The notes: generated from the sequence alone by a model not told the origin. DNA of 64,000 nt from Kaistella chaponensis (GCF_900156725.1 NZ_FTOI01000010.1:62001-126000); one strand, 5' to 3'; positions 1 to 9,189 are shown, numbered from the stretch's first letter. A program made the numbers and translations.

Positions 1-349
1 CCCAGTTAAGTATCGATCTAAATCCCAAACCTTTGTTCCCTATAAATTCTACTCTGTTTTTTGTGGTTAGACCGGGAAACATCAAAGATTTAACCCCTCC
101 TAAACTGAAAGGCTCTCCCTTGTTTGAGACTGTTAGTTTATGCAAATCGATATCTAAAGAAATATAGATGATCTCACTTTTCGCATCATCTGCATTCTGC
201 ATTAATTCAAGAAGCTGCCGACCTTCATAATCAGCTACTGTTTGATTTTCCTGGCGATAGCCGGATAACAAAAAATCTGGATTATCAATATAGGATTTTT
301 TGTATTTAGCAATCAATTTCTTAATTCCATCCTCACTTATTTCTGCCAT
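1..349 (-). CDS. sacsin-like GHKL ATPase, N-terminal part (cut by window edge)
   Basis: The first 116 codons of a larger protein are visible, starting at an ATG 5 bp after the stop of the methylase gene. The residues match a GHKL/HSP90-type ATP-binding fold as found in sacsin-like proteins: an N box LLELMQNADDA (about 46-56), a weak G1 region (NKGEPFS, about 76-82) and a G2 loop GNKGLGFRS (about 104-112). Such ATPases occur in several helicase/methylase defence operons and are thought to couple ATP binding to conformational change. The tight spacing says it is translated with the methylase and helicase. Its C-terminal domains, which would decide the system type, are outside the window. The ATPase fold is well supported; the role is inference from context. 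Confidence 0.8.
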   Translation of the reverse strand, partial: MAEISEDGIKKLIAKYKKSYIDNPDFLLSGYRQENQTVADYEGRQLLELMQNADDAKSEIIYISLDIDLHKLTVSNKGEPFSLGGVKSLMFPGLTTKNRVEFIGNKGLGFRSILNW

Positions 350-354
350 TTATT

Positions 355-3300
355 TTAATCTTTAAATTTTTCTTCAAAATGTGTCCACGCGCGCTTGTAG
401 TCTTCTACGCGGTCGCATTTGGTGAAGGGTGCGTAGTAGGTTACTTTTTCGCCGTGGTAGAGTTCTGATTTGGTGATGGTGTGTTCAAAGGTTTCGCCGG
501 CAGGTAAATCTTTTATTTTTTCCCAATCTGCACGGTCGAGGCCTACGCCAACGAGACCTTTGCTGCAGGTGAATACGATATTTCCTTTTGCATCGTACCA
601 GGTATCGTCTTCATTCTGCTGCAAAACGGGAAACTGGATGTTATACATTAAGATTAATTCGTCTAAGTTCAGGTTTAAAGCCATTGCGGTAATTACATCA
701 ATTTCTACCAAAGCTTGCCTGCGCTCAAAATAGTTGCGCAGCGGTGTATCCCACGACCATTCTTGAGCGAGGGACTCAAAAGGTTTCAAGCGCTTATCTA
801 TAAGTGACCATGTACTTCTTCTAAATTCGTATTTAAACATCTGATTCCATATTGTTTTGTACGAATCATTAATAAAGTTTAGTTGCATAGTCCTTTTTAG
901 TAATTCCTGTTCAATCCAAAGGGGTACTTCTGGTAAGGGAAGGTTTTCGATTACGCTTTGACTTATCTTAGCAACAGACAAGGTTTTGACAATAAAATCA
1001 TAAACGATCGAGTGGGATAAGCCCGAAAATAAAATTAGGTCCTTATCAAACTCTAATACTAAAGATGTCGCCGCTTGAATATGTGAACTATATTCAGGAA
1101 TTATGGAAGTTTGAAAAGTTCTTTCTCCTGCCTGATTTAGTAGTGAAGGAAATAACAACTTAAGCTTTTTTAACCAGTTATTATCATCGGAATTAACTGG
1201 TTGCATGAAAAAATCCACAAGTTCAAAATTTGTCCGAGGCTTAAAATCAGAACGAAGGCGAGGTACATCGATGATATCGTAATGTGATTTATCTGTACAT
1301 TTTTCTCGTGGGTTTTTATATAAAGGATTTGCAACGTAGAATTGTGGACCACTATAAATTAGCTGAAAATTATTTTCCGGATACTTCGTTATTTTTCTTA
1401 ATTTACCTTTTTTAATATCATTCGTTTCATGCCAACATTCACTTACTTGGAATTTTTTATCCTTAATCCTAATTCCGATTTTCGCAATTTTGTCAATTAC
1501 CGGAATTAAGTTTACATTATGAATTGATAAAAGCTTAGGAGAATCAGCATTTGAACCACTAAATTTACCTAGAATTTCTAAGGACGACTGTGCAATGTGC
1601 ACAATACGGTCCGAGTGCCCTGTAACATTCCACTCATATGCTCCTATACTGTTTTTGAATTTTAAACCGTGACAGATTTCTAAACCATTATAAGCAAAAG
1701 AACTCTCAATGGTAAACGGGTGAAAAATATTATTAATATTTATGAAATCGCAATCACTCATCTTACCAGCATATATGTTTATTCCATATTTTGATCTATG
1801 AGCTACTTCAGCAAATAGATTAAAGGCATTCTGAAACTGGAAATGAAATTTTAGTCTTTTATAGATTTCCTTACGCAACTTTTCAGCATTAGGATCATCG
1901 TAAATTCCTTCAGGATGTATCAAACCTAAAAAACCCTTTTCAGAGATCCAGTGCAAACCGTTTTCCAACACGCATTTGTAAAGATTAGTTTGTTGCCCCT
2001 TGAGTAGCGGATAATTCTGGTAGGCATTCATAAAAACAGCTGATGCTTCGTGTTCTATATTCTCGGTAAAATAAATGTTTCTTCTGTCTTCCTGCAGTAA
2101 GAAATCTGACTGTAATTTCTTTACCTGCGGCGCGGTGACCTTGCGTATTTCAAGCTCCGGATAGATTTCTGACATCAGGCCTTTTTCCTCAAACACAATC
2201 TTCAGCCAAGGCGGATTTCCGACTGCGATATCAAAACCGTTGCGTTCGCGGAAGACTTCAATAAATTCCAGCTCATAATGGAAGTAGCGGTACTGGTCGG
2301 CATACTTCTTCACCAAGAGCGCGCGTTCATTTTCGAATAATGAGGAGGGCGACTGTTTTAAAGCGGCGATCAGCTGCTGCTCAATTTCTTTTTTGTCTTT
2401 GCGGTAATCGCGCACCGTTTCGTCTACCTCTACCTCTTCATCTGCAGTTTTATTTACGGCCAAGTCAATGTTGAGAATCTGGACGATATCTTCGTACCAC
2501 TGGGTGCGGGTGGGCAAATCTTTGGCATCGCGCACATCCCAGAACCATAAACTGCACCAGTAATCCATGATCTGTTTCAGTTTGTAATAGGGTGCATTGG
2601 GCTTCAGGCGCTCGCGGGCAAACTGCTGCTTTTTTTCGTAGGAATATTCCTGAAAATCGAGGGCAGAAACTTCGGCGGGAATCCCAAAGAAGTCGCTTCT
2701 GACTTCGGTAATCAAGGCAATGTTTTTCTGTATGGCATAATGCTCCATCAATAAAGCATCAATGGCAGCGGAGATTTTCTGCAGCAGATTATATTCGTCT
2801 TTGCGTACCGGAGAACAGAATTCTTTGCGCCATTCGGTTACTCGTTTGGCTTCATCGGTGTAAGCATCTTTCAGTAATTTAATATTCCCTGAAGCTGCCA
2901 TGCCGGGATCGGGTAAGAGGAAATGGTAAATTTCGTCCTCTTTGCGCAGGATGCCTTTTTTGCTGAACTGCAAATGTTTGGGCGCGGTGCTCCACCATTC
3001 TTTCTTTACCCAACCTTTTCCTTTCGGTTCGAATGAAAATTCTTTATGCTTAAAAACCTTCAGCCAGGAGCCTACCACGGCATTTCCTACGCCCAACCGG
3101 TAGCCAAAGAAAGGGGTCTGCATGTCCTTGTGGATCACATTGAGCCAAAGTGACAGCTTGCCCAGTTCCACCGCTGTAGGATTTAAATCGACGCCATAGA
3201 CATTGTTCAGGGCGATGTGTGCTTTTATTTTCTGAAGTTCTTCCTGGTATTTATTAGGATCTACCCGGGTTTTCAGTTCCTGCTGGCTATATGTAAGGTA

Positions 3301-5118
3301 GGCCTGCGCCAACTGGTTAATCACCTCGTTGTGGAAAGCCGCGGCACCCATGGCAGGTTCCAGTATTTTCAGATCCAGCAAATCCAAGGCTTTGATCTCG
3401 CCCTTTTCCAACCGTTCCAGGATTGGTTTCAAGGTGTATTTTACGGTGGTCTGCGTTAATACTTCCGGGGTGTAATAAGAGGCGGATTTTTGGCGGTCGC
3501 GGCCACTGAGTCGGTAAATAAACCGACCGCGCGGGATGACTTTCATTTCTTCAGAGCCATCTGCTTTCTGATCTTTATAGATTTCACTGTCGTGAAAATC
3601 ATCAAGGCGTTCGCGGGGTACGAGGTAAGAACCATCAGTTCTCGTTACTTTTTCTGAAGACTCGTCCTTTTTGCGTTTGCGGTGTACTTCGATATAATCT
3701 GTTTTGGCTAGAAAACCGCGGAAAGCCAAGAGACTTTCATACACGGAACCCAACTGGTTTATGCCTAAGTTGGCATAGGATATCCGGCCTCTGCTTTTTC
3801 TGTTCTGTTTTTTGGAGAGGGACAGTTCACAGATCACATCCTGCCAAACTGCGTTTCTGATCTGAACATCCTGTAAGTAATTCAGATTTGCGCCTTCGAA
3901 CATGGGTGAATCCAAATGGCGGATTTTGAAACTTTTTGTCTGCCCTTCCTGTTCTTTATATCCCTTGTTTAACAGTTCAAATAACTGAAACAAAGATTTA
4001 TGAAAAAAATATCCGTTCCTACTTGATTCCGTAATTAAGGGCACCTGTTCCAAATCACGAAGCATCTCCAGGGAATAGCCGCGTTCGTACACATCGTCGT
4101 TGGAAGGTAAGATGTCGAGATCTTCACGGGATTCGGCATAAAACAGAAATAAAAGGCGATAGACCATGTTCAGGCAATCGTCTTTGAGGCGGTTGGCATC
4201 AATGTCATCATAAGCATAACCCTGCTGCACCAAATCGTGGACGGCTTCGTTGGCGAGATTTTCCACCGCATTGATGACTCCTTCCTTTAAATCCTGTGTT
4301 ACCTGATATGCTGCTTTGTGGGCATCTTCGTCCAGCTGTTCCATCAGCACCATATCGGCAGTGGGTGCCAAAAGATCTTTGCCCAGGAGGAGATAAAAGA
4401 CCGCGTAGTAATCTTTGAGTATCGCCGCATCATCAAAAAGCGCTTCGAGATCGAGCTCCAGATAGGAACCCCGGAACCATTTTTCGGATTCCAACAGAAA
4501 ATATTTATTGCCACCGCACAACAAAATGTATTTCGGCCGCCTGTTCAGCGGCAATAAGAACAATTCATTGATGGCCTGATTGATGATCATCGGTGAGATG
4601 CTGACGCCCTCCGGCACGGTAAATACATCAGCCCACTGGGAGCGGTGATATTTCTGTTCTTTGGCTGTTCTGTCTTCCGGATCATGGGCAATATTGTAGC
4701 TCTGCTCGAAGAGTCCATCCGGTTCTTCGTCGGAAGTTTTAATTAAGGCGTGCATTTCCATAACCATGAGGTGCGGAGTGGTGCCACGGTATAAGATATG
4801 ACGGACAGGCAATACTGCCTTATCGCTGATGGGATACAGTTCGGTGTAGTTGTTTTGCGCAGCATTGTAACCTAACGCATTCAGGATCTTTGTGTGAAAG
4901 TCGTGCGAGAGATTGATTTTATCTTTGGTTCGCAGGTGATTTTCGATGAAGCGCTGCTTGAGTTTGAAATAGTCTGGCTTTATGCGAGCGACGGCCTGGC
5001 TGAATGTTTTAACCGCATCGCTGCTGCAACCGGATTTGTCGATAACTTTTTTAGAGAAATCTTCATCGAAATAATTGGACGCAAAATAATCTCCTATGTT
5101 GTTAATGAAGTGAATCAT
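355..5118 (-). CDS. large Eco57I/DrmMI-type adenine-specific DNA methyltransferase
   Basis: This 1587-aa protein is an N6-adenine DNA methylase of the large type found in BREX (PglX), DISARM (DrmMI) and related defence systems. The sequence shows a motif-X-like KSASYYTPEVL stretch ahead of motif I (EPAMGAAAF, about 585-593), a VDLNPTAVELGKLSLW segment and the catalytic motif IV NPPW at about 967-970. The region after motif IV (about 1000-1500) is long and should contain the target-recognition domain. The first 550 residues are a conserved-looking helical region with one short stretch (HLMVMEMHALIK, about residue 115) that could be mistaken for a nuclease core, but no convincing PD-(D/E)XK set is seen. 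The gene lies 11 bp after the helicase and 5 bp before the ATPase, so the three form one operon. It most likely marks self DNA. A type IIG enzyme acting alone is less likely given the partners. Confidence 0.85.
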   Translation of the reverse strand: MIHFINNIGDYFASNYFDEDFSKKVIDKSGCSSDAVKTFSQAVARIKPDYFKLKQRFIENHLRTKDKINLSHDFHTKILNALGYNAAQNNYTELYPISDKAVLPVRHILYRGTTPHLMVMEMHALIKTSDEEPDGLFEQSYNIAHDPEDRTAKEQKYHRSQWADVFTVPEGVSISPMIINQAINELFLLPLNRRPKYILLCGGNKYFLLESEKWFRGSYLELDLEALFDDAAILKDYYAVFYLLLGKDLLAPTADMVLMEQLDEDAHKAAYQVTQDLKEGVINAVENLANEAVHDLVQQGYAYDDIDANRLKDDCLNMVYRLLFLFYAESREDLDILPSNDDVYERGYSLEMLRDLEQVPLITESSRNGYFFHKSLFQLFELLNKGYKEQEGQTKSFKIRHLDSPMFEGANLNYLQDVQIRNAVWQDVICELSLSKKQNRKSRGRISYANLGINQLGSVYESLLAFRGFLAKTDYIEVHRKRKKDESSEKVTRTDGSYLVPRERLDDFHDSEIYKDQKADGSEEMKVIPRGRFIYRLSGRDRQKSASYYTPEVLTQTTVKYTLKPILERLEKGEIKALDLLDLKILEPAMGAAAFHNEVINQLAQAYLTYSQQELKTRVDPNKYQEELQKIKAHIALNNVYGVDLNPTAVELGKLSLWLNVIHKDMQTPFFGYRLGVGNAVVGSWLKVFKHKEFSFEPKGKGWVKKEWWSTAPKHLQFSKKGILRKEDEIYHFLLPDPGMAASGNIKLLKDAYTDEAKRVTEWRKEFCSPVRKDEYNLLQKISAAIDALLMEHYAIQKNIALITEVRSDFFGIPAEVSALDFQEYSYEKKQQFARERLKPNAPYYKLKQIMDYWCSLWFWDVRDAKDLPTRTQWYEDIVQILNIDLAVNKTADEEVEVDETVRDYRKDKKEIEQQLIAALKQSPSSLFENERALLVKKYADQYRYFHYELEFIEVFRERNGFDIAVGNPPWLKIVFEEKGLMSEIYPELEIRKVTAPQVKKLQSDFLLQEDRRNIYFTENIEHEASAVFMNAYQNYPLLKGQQTNLYKCVLENGLHWISEKGFLGLIHPEGIYDDPNAEKLRKEIYKRLKFHFQFQNAFNLFAEVAHRSKYGINIYAGKMSDCDFININNIFHPFTIESSFAYNGLEICHGLKFKNSIGAYEWNVTGHSDRIVHIAQSSLEILGKFSGSNADSPKLLSIHNVNLIPVIDKIAKIGIRIKDKKFQVSECWHETNDIKKGKLRKITKYPENNFQLIYSGPQFYVANPLYKNPREKCTDKSHYDIIDVPRLRSDFKPRTNFELVDFFMQPVNSDDNNWLKKLKLLFPSLLNQAGERTFQTSIIPEYSSHIQAATSLVLEFDKDLILFSGLSHSIVYDFIVKTLSVAKISQSVIENLPLPEVPLWIEQELLKRTMQLNFINDSYKTIWNQMFKYEFRRSTWSLIDKRLKPFESLAQEWSWDTPLRNYFERRQALVEIDVITAMALNLNLDELILMYNIQFPVLQQNEDDTWYDAKGNIVFTCSKGLVGVGLDRADWEKIKDLPAGETFEHTITKSELYHGEKVTYYAPFTKCDRVEDYKRAWTHFEEKFKD

Positions 5119-5129
5119 ATAATCTGCTA

Positions 5130-8009
5130 CTAATGGTTATAAAAAACAGCGAGTACTTTGAGGTATGGATCACCGTTGAGACTGGTCAGGTTCTTAAAAT
5201 ACTGACTTGAACTGTTTAAAATGGTTTCTATTTCAAACTCTTTGTCCAGTTTTCTTTTTTTAATAAAACCGTACTCCGGTGTGTCCCCAAACTCCAATTC
5301 CATCTGCTGAACTTTGCTTGTATGCCAGTTTTTAATTTTTTCCTCATAAATGGCCAGTTTCTTTTCCATTTCAAACTGCAGTTTTTGCTGCTCCTGGTCC
5401 ATATGCAGCTGGTGGGCAAATTCTATAACCTGTGGTAGAAGTTCCTGCAGCAAAGAAATATCCTGATCAGAAACCGCCATTGTATGCAGTTCTTGAGTTA
5501 GGTTATAGGCTGTGAGAAACTCTTCGAAAGGGATAGGTTTGTTATCCATTCCACCATCTATTTTCATCTGTATGACAAAGAAGTCTGACAATACGGACTG
5601 GCCGAGATTGTTGGCTACGATACCCTGGATAAGAAAAAATGCTGAGTTTTGTGGTAACCTCGTAAGTTTGTTAACCAAGGCGACATCTTTGTCAACAGAA
5701 GCTTCCAGCTGTGTCATGAGATACCGCACGACGGGATGCAATTCATAGAGCATGTGAAACCTGGCCCATTCTCCTTTTTTCTTGCGCGCATTTTCAATGG
5801 CTTTCTGAACATCGTCCTTATTCAGTGATAACTGATACACTTCGCCGAATTTAGAAGGTTTGGCCTCCTTCGGTAAATCATATAAAATACGGTCGATTTC
5901 CTTTGTATGTTTAACCTCTAACAAATCGCCTTCAAAGAGAGCATCGTCATTTTTAAGGTAGTGATCTGTTTTGAGCTGCTGAATAAGCGCTTCGTAGTAT
6001 GCTTTATCATTTTCAAATAATGAAAATGAAGGCATAATGGGTTCCGCAACTTTTAATTTCGGAGTTGCATCGTCAAATAAAGAATCAAAGAAGTCATCAC
6101 TTACACTGTCCGGCAATGCGGCCTCTACCAGATCTGCATTATTGGTTGCCAACGCCTTGGTAATTAACTCTTCTTCCGCTGTTGCATCGTACAGCTTATA
6201 AACAGAAGCGGCATCGCCCAAGGACTGATATACTGTTTCTTCTTTTTCTTTTAGCTTGTTTACGATGTGGAGATCGTCTTTTAATCCCTCCAAATCAGAT
6301 TTGGCAATTAGGTAATGGATATATGGCGTTTTAGTCTGGCCGTATCGATCAATACGACCATTGCGCTGCTCTAATGTAATTAATGACCACGGGATGTCGT
6401 AGTTAAACATGTGGTTGCAGTAGTAATGCAAGTTTACTCCCTGAGAGCCCGCGTCTGAAGTAAGTAAAATACGATAATCCGAATCCGCTTTTCCAAAATC
6501 TTCAATAATGCGCTGCTGTTCCATGTCGGTTAACGATCCATGAAAATCTGCAATTACATTGTCTTCCAAACCAAAATCAGCGGTCAGTTTTCGTTTCAAG
6601 GATTTTAAGGTTTCAATGCGTTCAGCAAACACCACAATCCGAAAATCCTTCTTGCGCCCATTCCAGTTCAAGCGAATCAGTTCGTTTTTTAAGGCATTGT
6701 ATTTTGCATCTTTTTTACCGGAGATAATTGTTTGCAGTTTCGATTTTAACTGTTGAAGAATTTCGATATTATCCTCCACCAGATCATCCAGATTATTCAG
6801 TGCTTCCAGCTTACGGATTCTATTTTCAACAGAAGTGAAAGCTGCTTCCGGAGAAGACATGTAAGACTTGAATAAACCTATGGCGAATAATAAATCTTTT
6901 TTTGGTTTTTTCAGCGTCTTTCTGCCAAACAGATCGGTCTGCAAGTCTGCCTCCTCCAACCTGGCTAAGGCATTGAATTTAATTTTTTGCTGCTGTTCCA
7001 GAAACTCATTTTCAGCGTCGGTTAATTCTGCGTGAATCGATACTATTTTCCGCTCCTGGAAGTTGGAACGCACGGCTTCATCATCAATGTCATTTTTGAA
7101 CCGGCGAACATAGTAGGGTAAAATATCCTGCTGGGTGTAGTTCTGTTCGTCTCTGATCGCCAAGGGTTCGATCATGTTAATCAGATTGGCGAAATTCTGC
7201 TTCTTACCATTGTGAGGAGTAGCAGAAGTAAGCACCAAAGATTCGCACTTGGTGCTTAATAACTGGGCCAAACTACCGCGGAGCGAATTGCTGTTCGCTA
7301 CGGTATGACATTCATCAATTACAATGATGTCCCAACGCGTGTTTTCTATATAATGCTGGAATTTAGCATTGTTCTTGAGTGTGTCGATTGAAACAATCGT
7401 CTTATCGTAATAGTCGAAAGGGTTTTTGTTCGCAGGAAGTTCTGCTTTAATTTTGGAAATCCCCTCTGAATCCAGACGGACTAAAGGAATCGCAAAACGA
7501 TTCCATATTTCCTGTTGGAACTGCCCCAAAATAGATTTCAAGGCCAGTACCATGATGCGTTTGCCTTTACCTCTCTTTATCATTTCTGATAAGAAAATGC
7601 CGACTTCAACGGTTTTACCCAATCCAACGCCATCGGCAATTAAAATTCGTGGACGTGGCAACTGGAAAGCTTTGAGTGTGGGTTCTAACTGGTAATTGGC
7701 GAGATTGAAAGCTGCTTTGTGTGCTATGGTTATCTGCTCACTGTACACCGAGGCATTCCTGATCTGATTTTCAATAAACAGTTTGGTTTTACGGTAGCCG
7801 TAATCTGTATCGGGAACCAAGCGTGTATGTTTGGGATCCAGAACGCGTATTGAAGAATCTATTTGAGTGTCAAAAATGAAAGTTTTCCCTTTTACTAATT
7901 CGGAGATCCCTTCTACCTTCAGTATATAATTACCATTGTTGTCTTCTATGTCGTTTATAATAAAGTCCTCGTCACGATTTGTGATCCGTTGGCCTGGGGT
8001 GAAATTCAT
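5130..8009 (-). CDS. SNF2-family DNA helicase (DrmD-like)
   Basis: This 959-aa protein is a two-lobe SNF2 ATPase. Walker A reads GVGLGKT (about 125-131), motif II is DECH (about 231-234), motif III is TSATPHNG, and the second lobe ends with QRNGRIDRYGQ (about 543-553), the usual motif VI. The C-terminal 350 residues are charged and helical and may bind the partner proteins. In DISARM class 1 a helicase of this kind (DrmD) sits next to the adenine methylase DrmMI, as here, but no DrmA, DrmB or DrmC follows within the window; a GHKL ATPase follows instead. It is the first gene of the operon. A weak -7-like box (TATCTTTA, minus strand, 8102-8109) lies about 90 bp upstream. Translocation on foreign DNA is the expected activity. 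Confidence 0.85.
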   Translation of the reverse strand: MNFTPGQRITNRDEDFIINDIEDNNGNYILKVEGISELVKGKTFIFDTQIDSSIRVLDPKHTRLVPDTDYGYRKTKLFIENQIRNASVYSEQITIAHKAAFNLANYQLEPTLKAFQLPRPRILIADGVGLGKTVEVGIFLSEMIKRGKGKRIMVLALKSILGQFQQEIWNRFAIPLVRLDSEGISKIKAELPANKNPFDYYDKTIVSIDTLKNNAKFQHYIENTRWDIIVIDECHTVANSNSLRGSLAQLLSTKCESLVLTSATPHNGKKQNFANLINMIEPLAIRDEQNYTQQDILPYYVRRFKNDIDDEAVRSNFQERKIVSIHAELTDAENEFLEQQQKIKFNALARLEEADLQTDLFGRKTLKKPKKDLLFAIGLFKSYMSSPEAAFTSVENRIRKLEALNNLDDLVEDNIEILQQLKSKLQTIISGKKDAKYNALKNELIRLNWNGRKKDFRIVVFAERIETLKSLKRKLTADFGLEDNVIADFHGSLTDMEQQRIIEDFGKADSDYRILLTSDAGSQGVNLHYYCNHMFNYDIPWSLITLEQRNGRIDRYGQTKTPYIHYLIAKSDLEGLKDDLHIVNKLKEKEETVYQSLGDAASVYKLYDATAEEELITKALATNNADLVEAALPDSVSDDFFDSLFDDATPKLKVAEPIMPSFSLFENDKAYYEALIQQLKTDHYLKNDDALFEGDLLEVKHTKEIDRILYDLPKEAKPSKFGEVYQLSLNKDDVQKAIENARKKKGEWARFHMLYELHPVVRYLMTQLEASVDKDVALVNKLTRLPQNSAFFLIQGIVANNLGQSVLSDFFVIQMKIDGGMDNKPIPFEEFLTAYNLTQELHTMAVSDQDISLLQELLPQVIEFAHQLHMDQEQQKLQFEMEKKLAIYEEKIKNWHTSKVQQMELEFGDTPEYGFIKKRKLDKEFEIETILNSSSQYFKNLTSLNGDPYLKVLAVFYNH

Positions 8010-8247
8010 ATTTATAGTAACTATGCAGAGATGTAACTGACACCTGGTGTATGAAAAATTTCAGATACTTCCAGTTTATCAGCCACAAGTTATAAAAACC
8101 CTAAAGATACAAACTGGAAATGAAATTAGAAAATGTAATAAATAAGGGATTATGCGTAAGGATTCAAGTAAAATATTACGGAATATGAACAAAAAAAACT
8201 GTTTTTTTTTGCTGAAACAGTATTAAAAAAGTAGAAAACTAAGTAAA

Positions 8248-8308
8248 AACCTGTTCACACAATCACAATGTTCAGTGTCACTGAACATCAATTTTTATTG
8301 AACAGGTT
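8248..8308. promoter_or_regulatory. 61-bp nested dyad, probable operator of the helicase-methylase-ATPase operon
   Basis: An inner perfect inverted repeat with 10-bp arms (8268-8277 and 8279-8288, ATGTTCAGTG / CACTGAACAT) is centred on base 8278. An outer perfect inverted repeat with 10-bp arms (8248-8257 AACCTGTTCA and 8299-8308) is centred on the same base, separated on each side by exactly 10 bp. The four half sites share TGTTCA, spaced 17 bp apart on each side. This geometry fits two nested dimers or a tetramer of a repressor. It lies about 240 bp upstream of the helicase start. That it controls the defence operon is inference; a cruciform or other DNA-structure role is possible. Confidence 0.55.
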
Positions 8309-8355
8309 AGAGAAAAGTTATTAGTCAATTGAAAGTAAAATAGAGAATCCGGAAA

Positions 8356-8534
8356 GGGAGTAAGTTAGTAAGTGAATTTGGGCAAAAAGATTTTTTTTAT
8401 TTTTTGTGTTGAAAAAAATGTATTAGAACGAGTGCTTTTAGCGCCAATCAATAAACAGAGGTTGTTTGTTTGCAGTCATCTATACTGGATTAATATATTT
8501 TTTTCGTAAAAAAGTACTTACTCCACTTACTCCC
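8356..8534. repeat. 179-bp segment bounded by 19-bp inverted repeats (MITE-like)
   Basis: The left arm GGGAGTAAGTTAGTAAGTG (8356-8374) and the complement of the right arm (8516-8534) agree at 17 of 19 positions. Each arm itself contains two direct AGTAAGT units. The segment between them has no reading frame of note and is very AT-rich. The right arm supplies the stop codon of the transposase fragment beside it, so the segment may have inserted into that gene, or the arms may be iteron-like protein-binding sites. Confidence 0.4.
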
Positions 8535-8700
8535 ATAAAGCATTCTCCACAAAAACATCAACAAAATGAACCGGATTATTTTCAGAAATACTCTGTTCTA
8601 AACTCGTGAAAACCATTTGATTTCTGGCAATTCGAATGATATGTTGCATCATTACCGGTGGCTTTTCCTCCCCAGTTGGTAATCTTATCGAGCTATCGAT
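8527..8700 (-). pseudogene. N-terminal fragment of an IS1182-type transposase
   Basis: The reverse strand reads in frame through MMQHIIRIARNQMVFTSLEQ (ATG at 8652), then SENNPVHFVDVFVENALWE and a stop at 8527-8529. The phrase F-x-S-L-E-Q...NPVxFVDxFV is the N-terminal signature I associate with IS1182-type transposases of Bacteroidetes. Only about 41 residues after that ATG remain of a protein that is normally over 450 aa, and the frame stays open upstream of it (KIDSSIRLPTGEEKPPV). The break coincides with the inverted repeat at 8516-8534. It is a decayed remnant. The family call is from memory of the motif and not certain. Confidence 0.5.
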
Positions 8701-8847
8701 TTTAGAATAGAGATCATTAGAGCAGTTTTTTAGAAGGACTGTTTTTTTTGTGGCTTTTAGAAACCTTTAGAAGTGGTCTAAAAAGAGGGAGTTATTCAAG
8801 ATATTATAACGCCTCCACGAAGACTTTAAGTGCAATTGCGGAAAACA

Positions 8848-8865
8848 ATAGTCGGAAAAAACATT
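8848..8865 (+). repeat. 18-bp direct repeat, copy 1 (partner at 22895)
   Basis: The sequence atagtcggaaaaaacatt occurs here and again, identical and in the same orientation, at 22895-22912. Looser similarity continues downstream of both copies (AGAAATC, then ATTG-ACAAAATAT-like and CGTA blocks). The two copies lie near the two sides of the transfer module, so they may be leftovers of a dispersed element or of duplicated ends. Confidence 0.5.
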
Positions 8866-8932
8866 GGTGCAGAAATCTTTTGTCTAGAATTGGACGAAAT
8901 ATTACCTCGTAGAAATACTCAAATTACCGAAG

Positions 8933-9169
8933 CTACGCTTCTAAATCAGGATTTTTTATGGAATTTCTACATTCTTCCTCAATAATTCTGTCCATAATAT
9001 CGTTGATATTATAGCCTTTCTTACGCAAAAACAGGAAATATCTGACGTGTTTGTTCGAAAAGGTATTATTTTCGATGTAGTAAATACCTTTAGGATCACA
9101 CCCAATATATTGCGTGAACTCTTGCAAGTTTTCTTTAATATTAAAGATTTTTCGAATTTTTAAACTCAT
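8933..9169 (-). CDS. small HTH (XRE-like) DNA-binding protein
   Basis: The product is 78 aa from the ATG at 9169. A consensus TATATTTG -7 element lies at 9182-9189, and its start point (about 9175) falls downstream of the longer alternative start at 9184, so the shorter protein is preferred. The order of helices, with an I/E-N turn (YYIENNTFSNKHVRYFLFL) and a C-terminal KGYNINDIM segment, resembles the short XRE-type regulators of Bacteroidetes, whose last helix usually ends in a NINYL-type phrase. It is alone between the transfer genes and the defence operon. It could regulate either, including the dyad at 8248, but nothing in the sequence links them. Moderate confidence in DNA binding only. 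Confidence 0.5.
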   Translation of the reverse strand: MSLKIRKIFNIKENLQEFTQYIGCDPKGIYYIENNTFSNKHVRYFLFLRKKGYNINDIMDRIIEEECRNSIKNPDLEA

Positions 9170-9181
9170 TTCTAATCGACA

Positions 9182-9189
9182 CAAATATA
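9182..9189 (-). promoter_or_regulatory. -7 element TATATTTG of the small HTH gene
   Basis: On the minus strand the octamer matches the Bacteroidetes TAnnTTTG -7 consensus exactly. It predicts a start point near 9175, only about 6 bases upstream of the ATG at 9169. Confidence 0.6.

Larger units (their letters stand above)
8010..8932. other. gene-poor leader region upstream of the helicase operon
   Basis: No intact gene was found in these 920 bp. From low to high coordinates it holds a weak promoter-like box for the helicase gene (8102-8109), a small hairpin ACTGTTT/AAACAGT (8198-8221), the two-level dyad at 8248-8308, a 179-bp segment with inverted GGGAGTAAGT ends (8356-8534), a transposase fragment on the minus strand (8527-8700) and one copy of an 18-bp sequence repeated at 22895. 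The mix suggests a regulatory leader followed by mobile-element debris at the junction with the conjugation module. Confidence 0.6.

Noticed and set aside
355-5118. Type IIG restriction endonuclease activity in the large methylase
   Set aside because: A stretch near residue 115 looked like a nuclease core, but the full PD-(D/E)XK residue set could not be found, and DISARM/BREX-type methylases of this size lack it.
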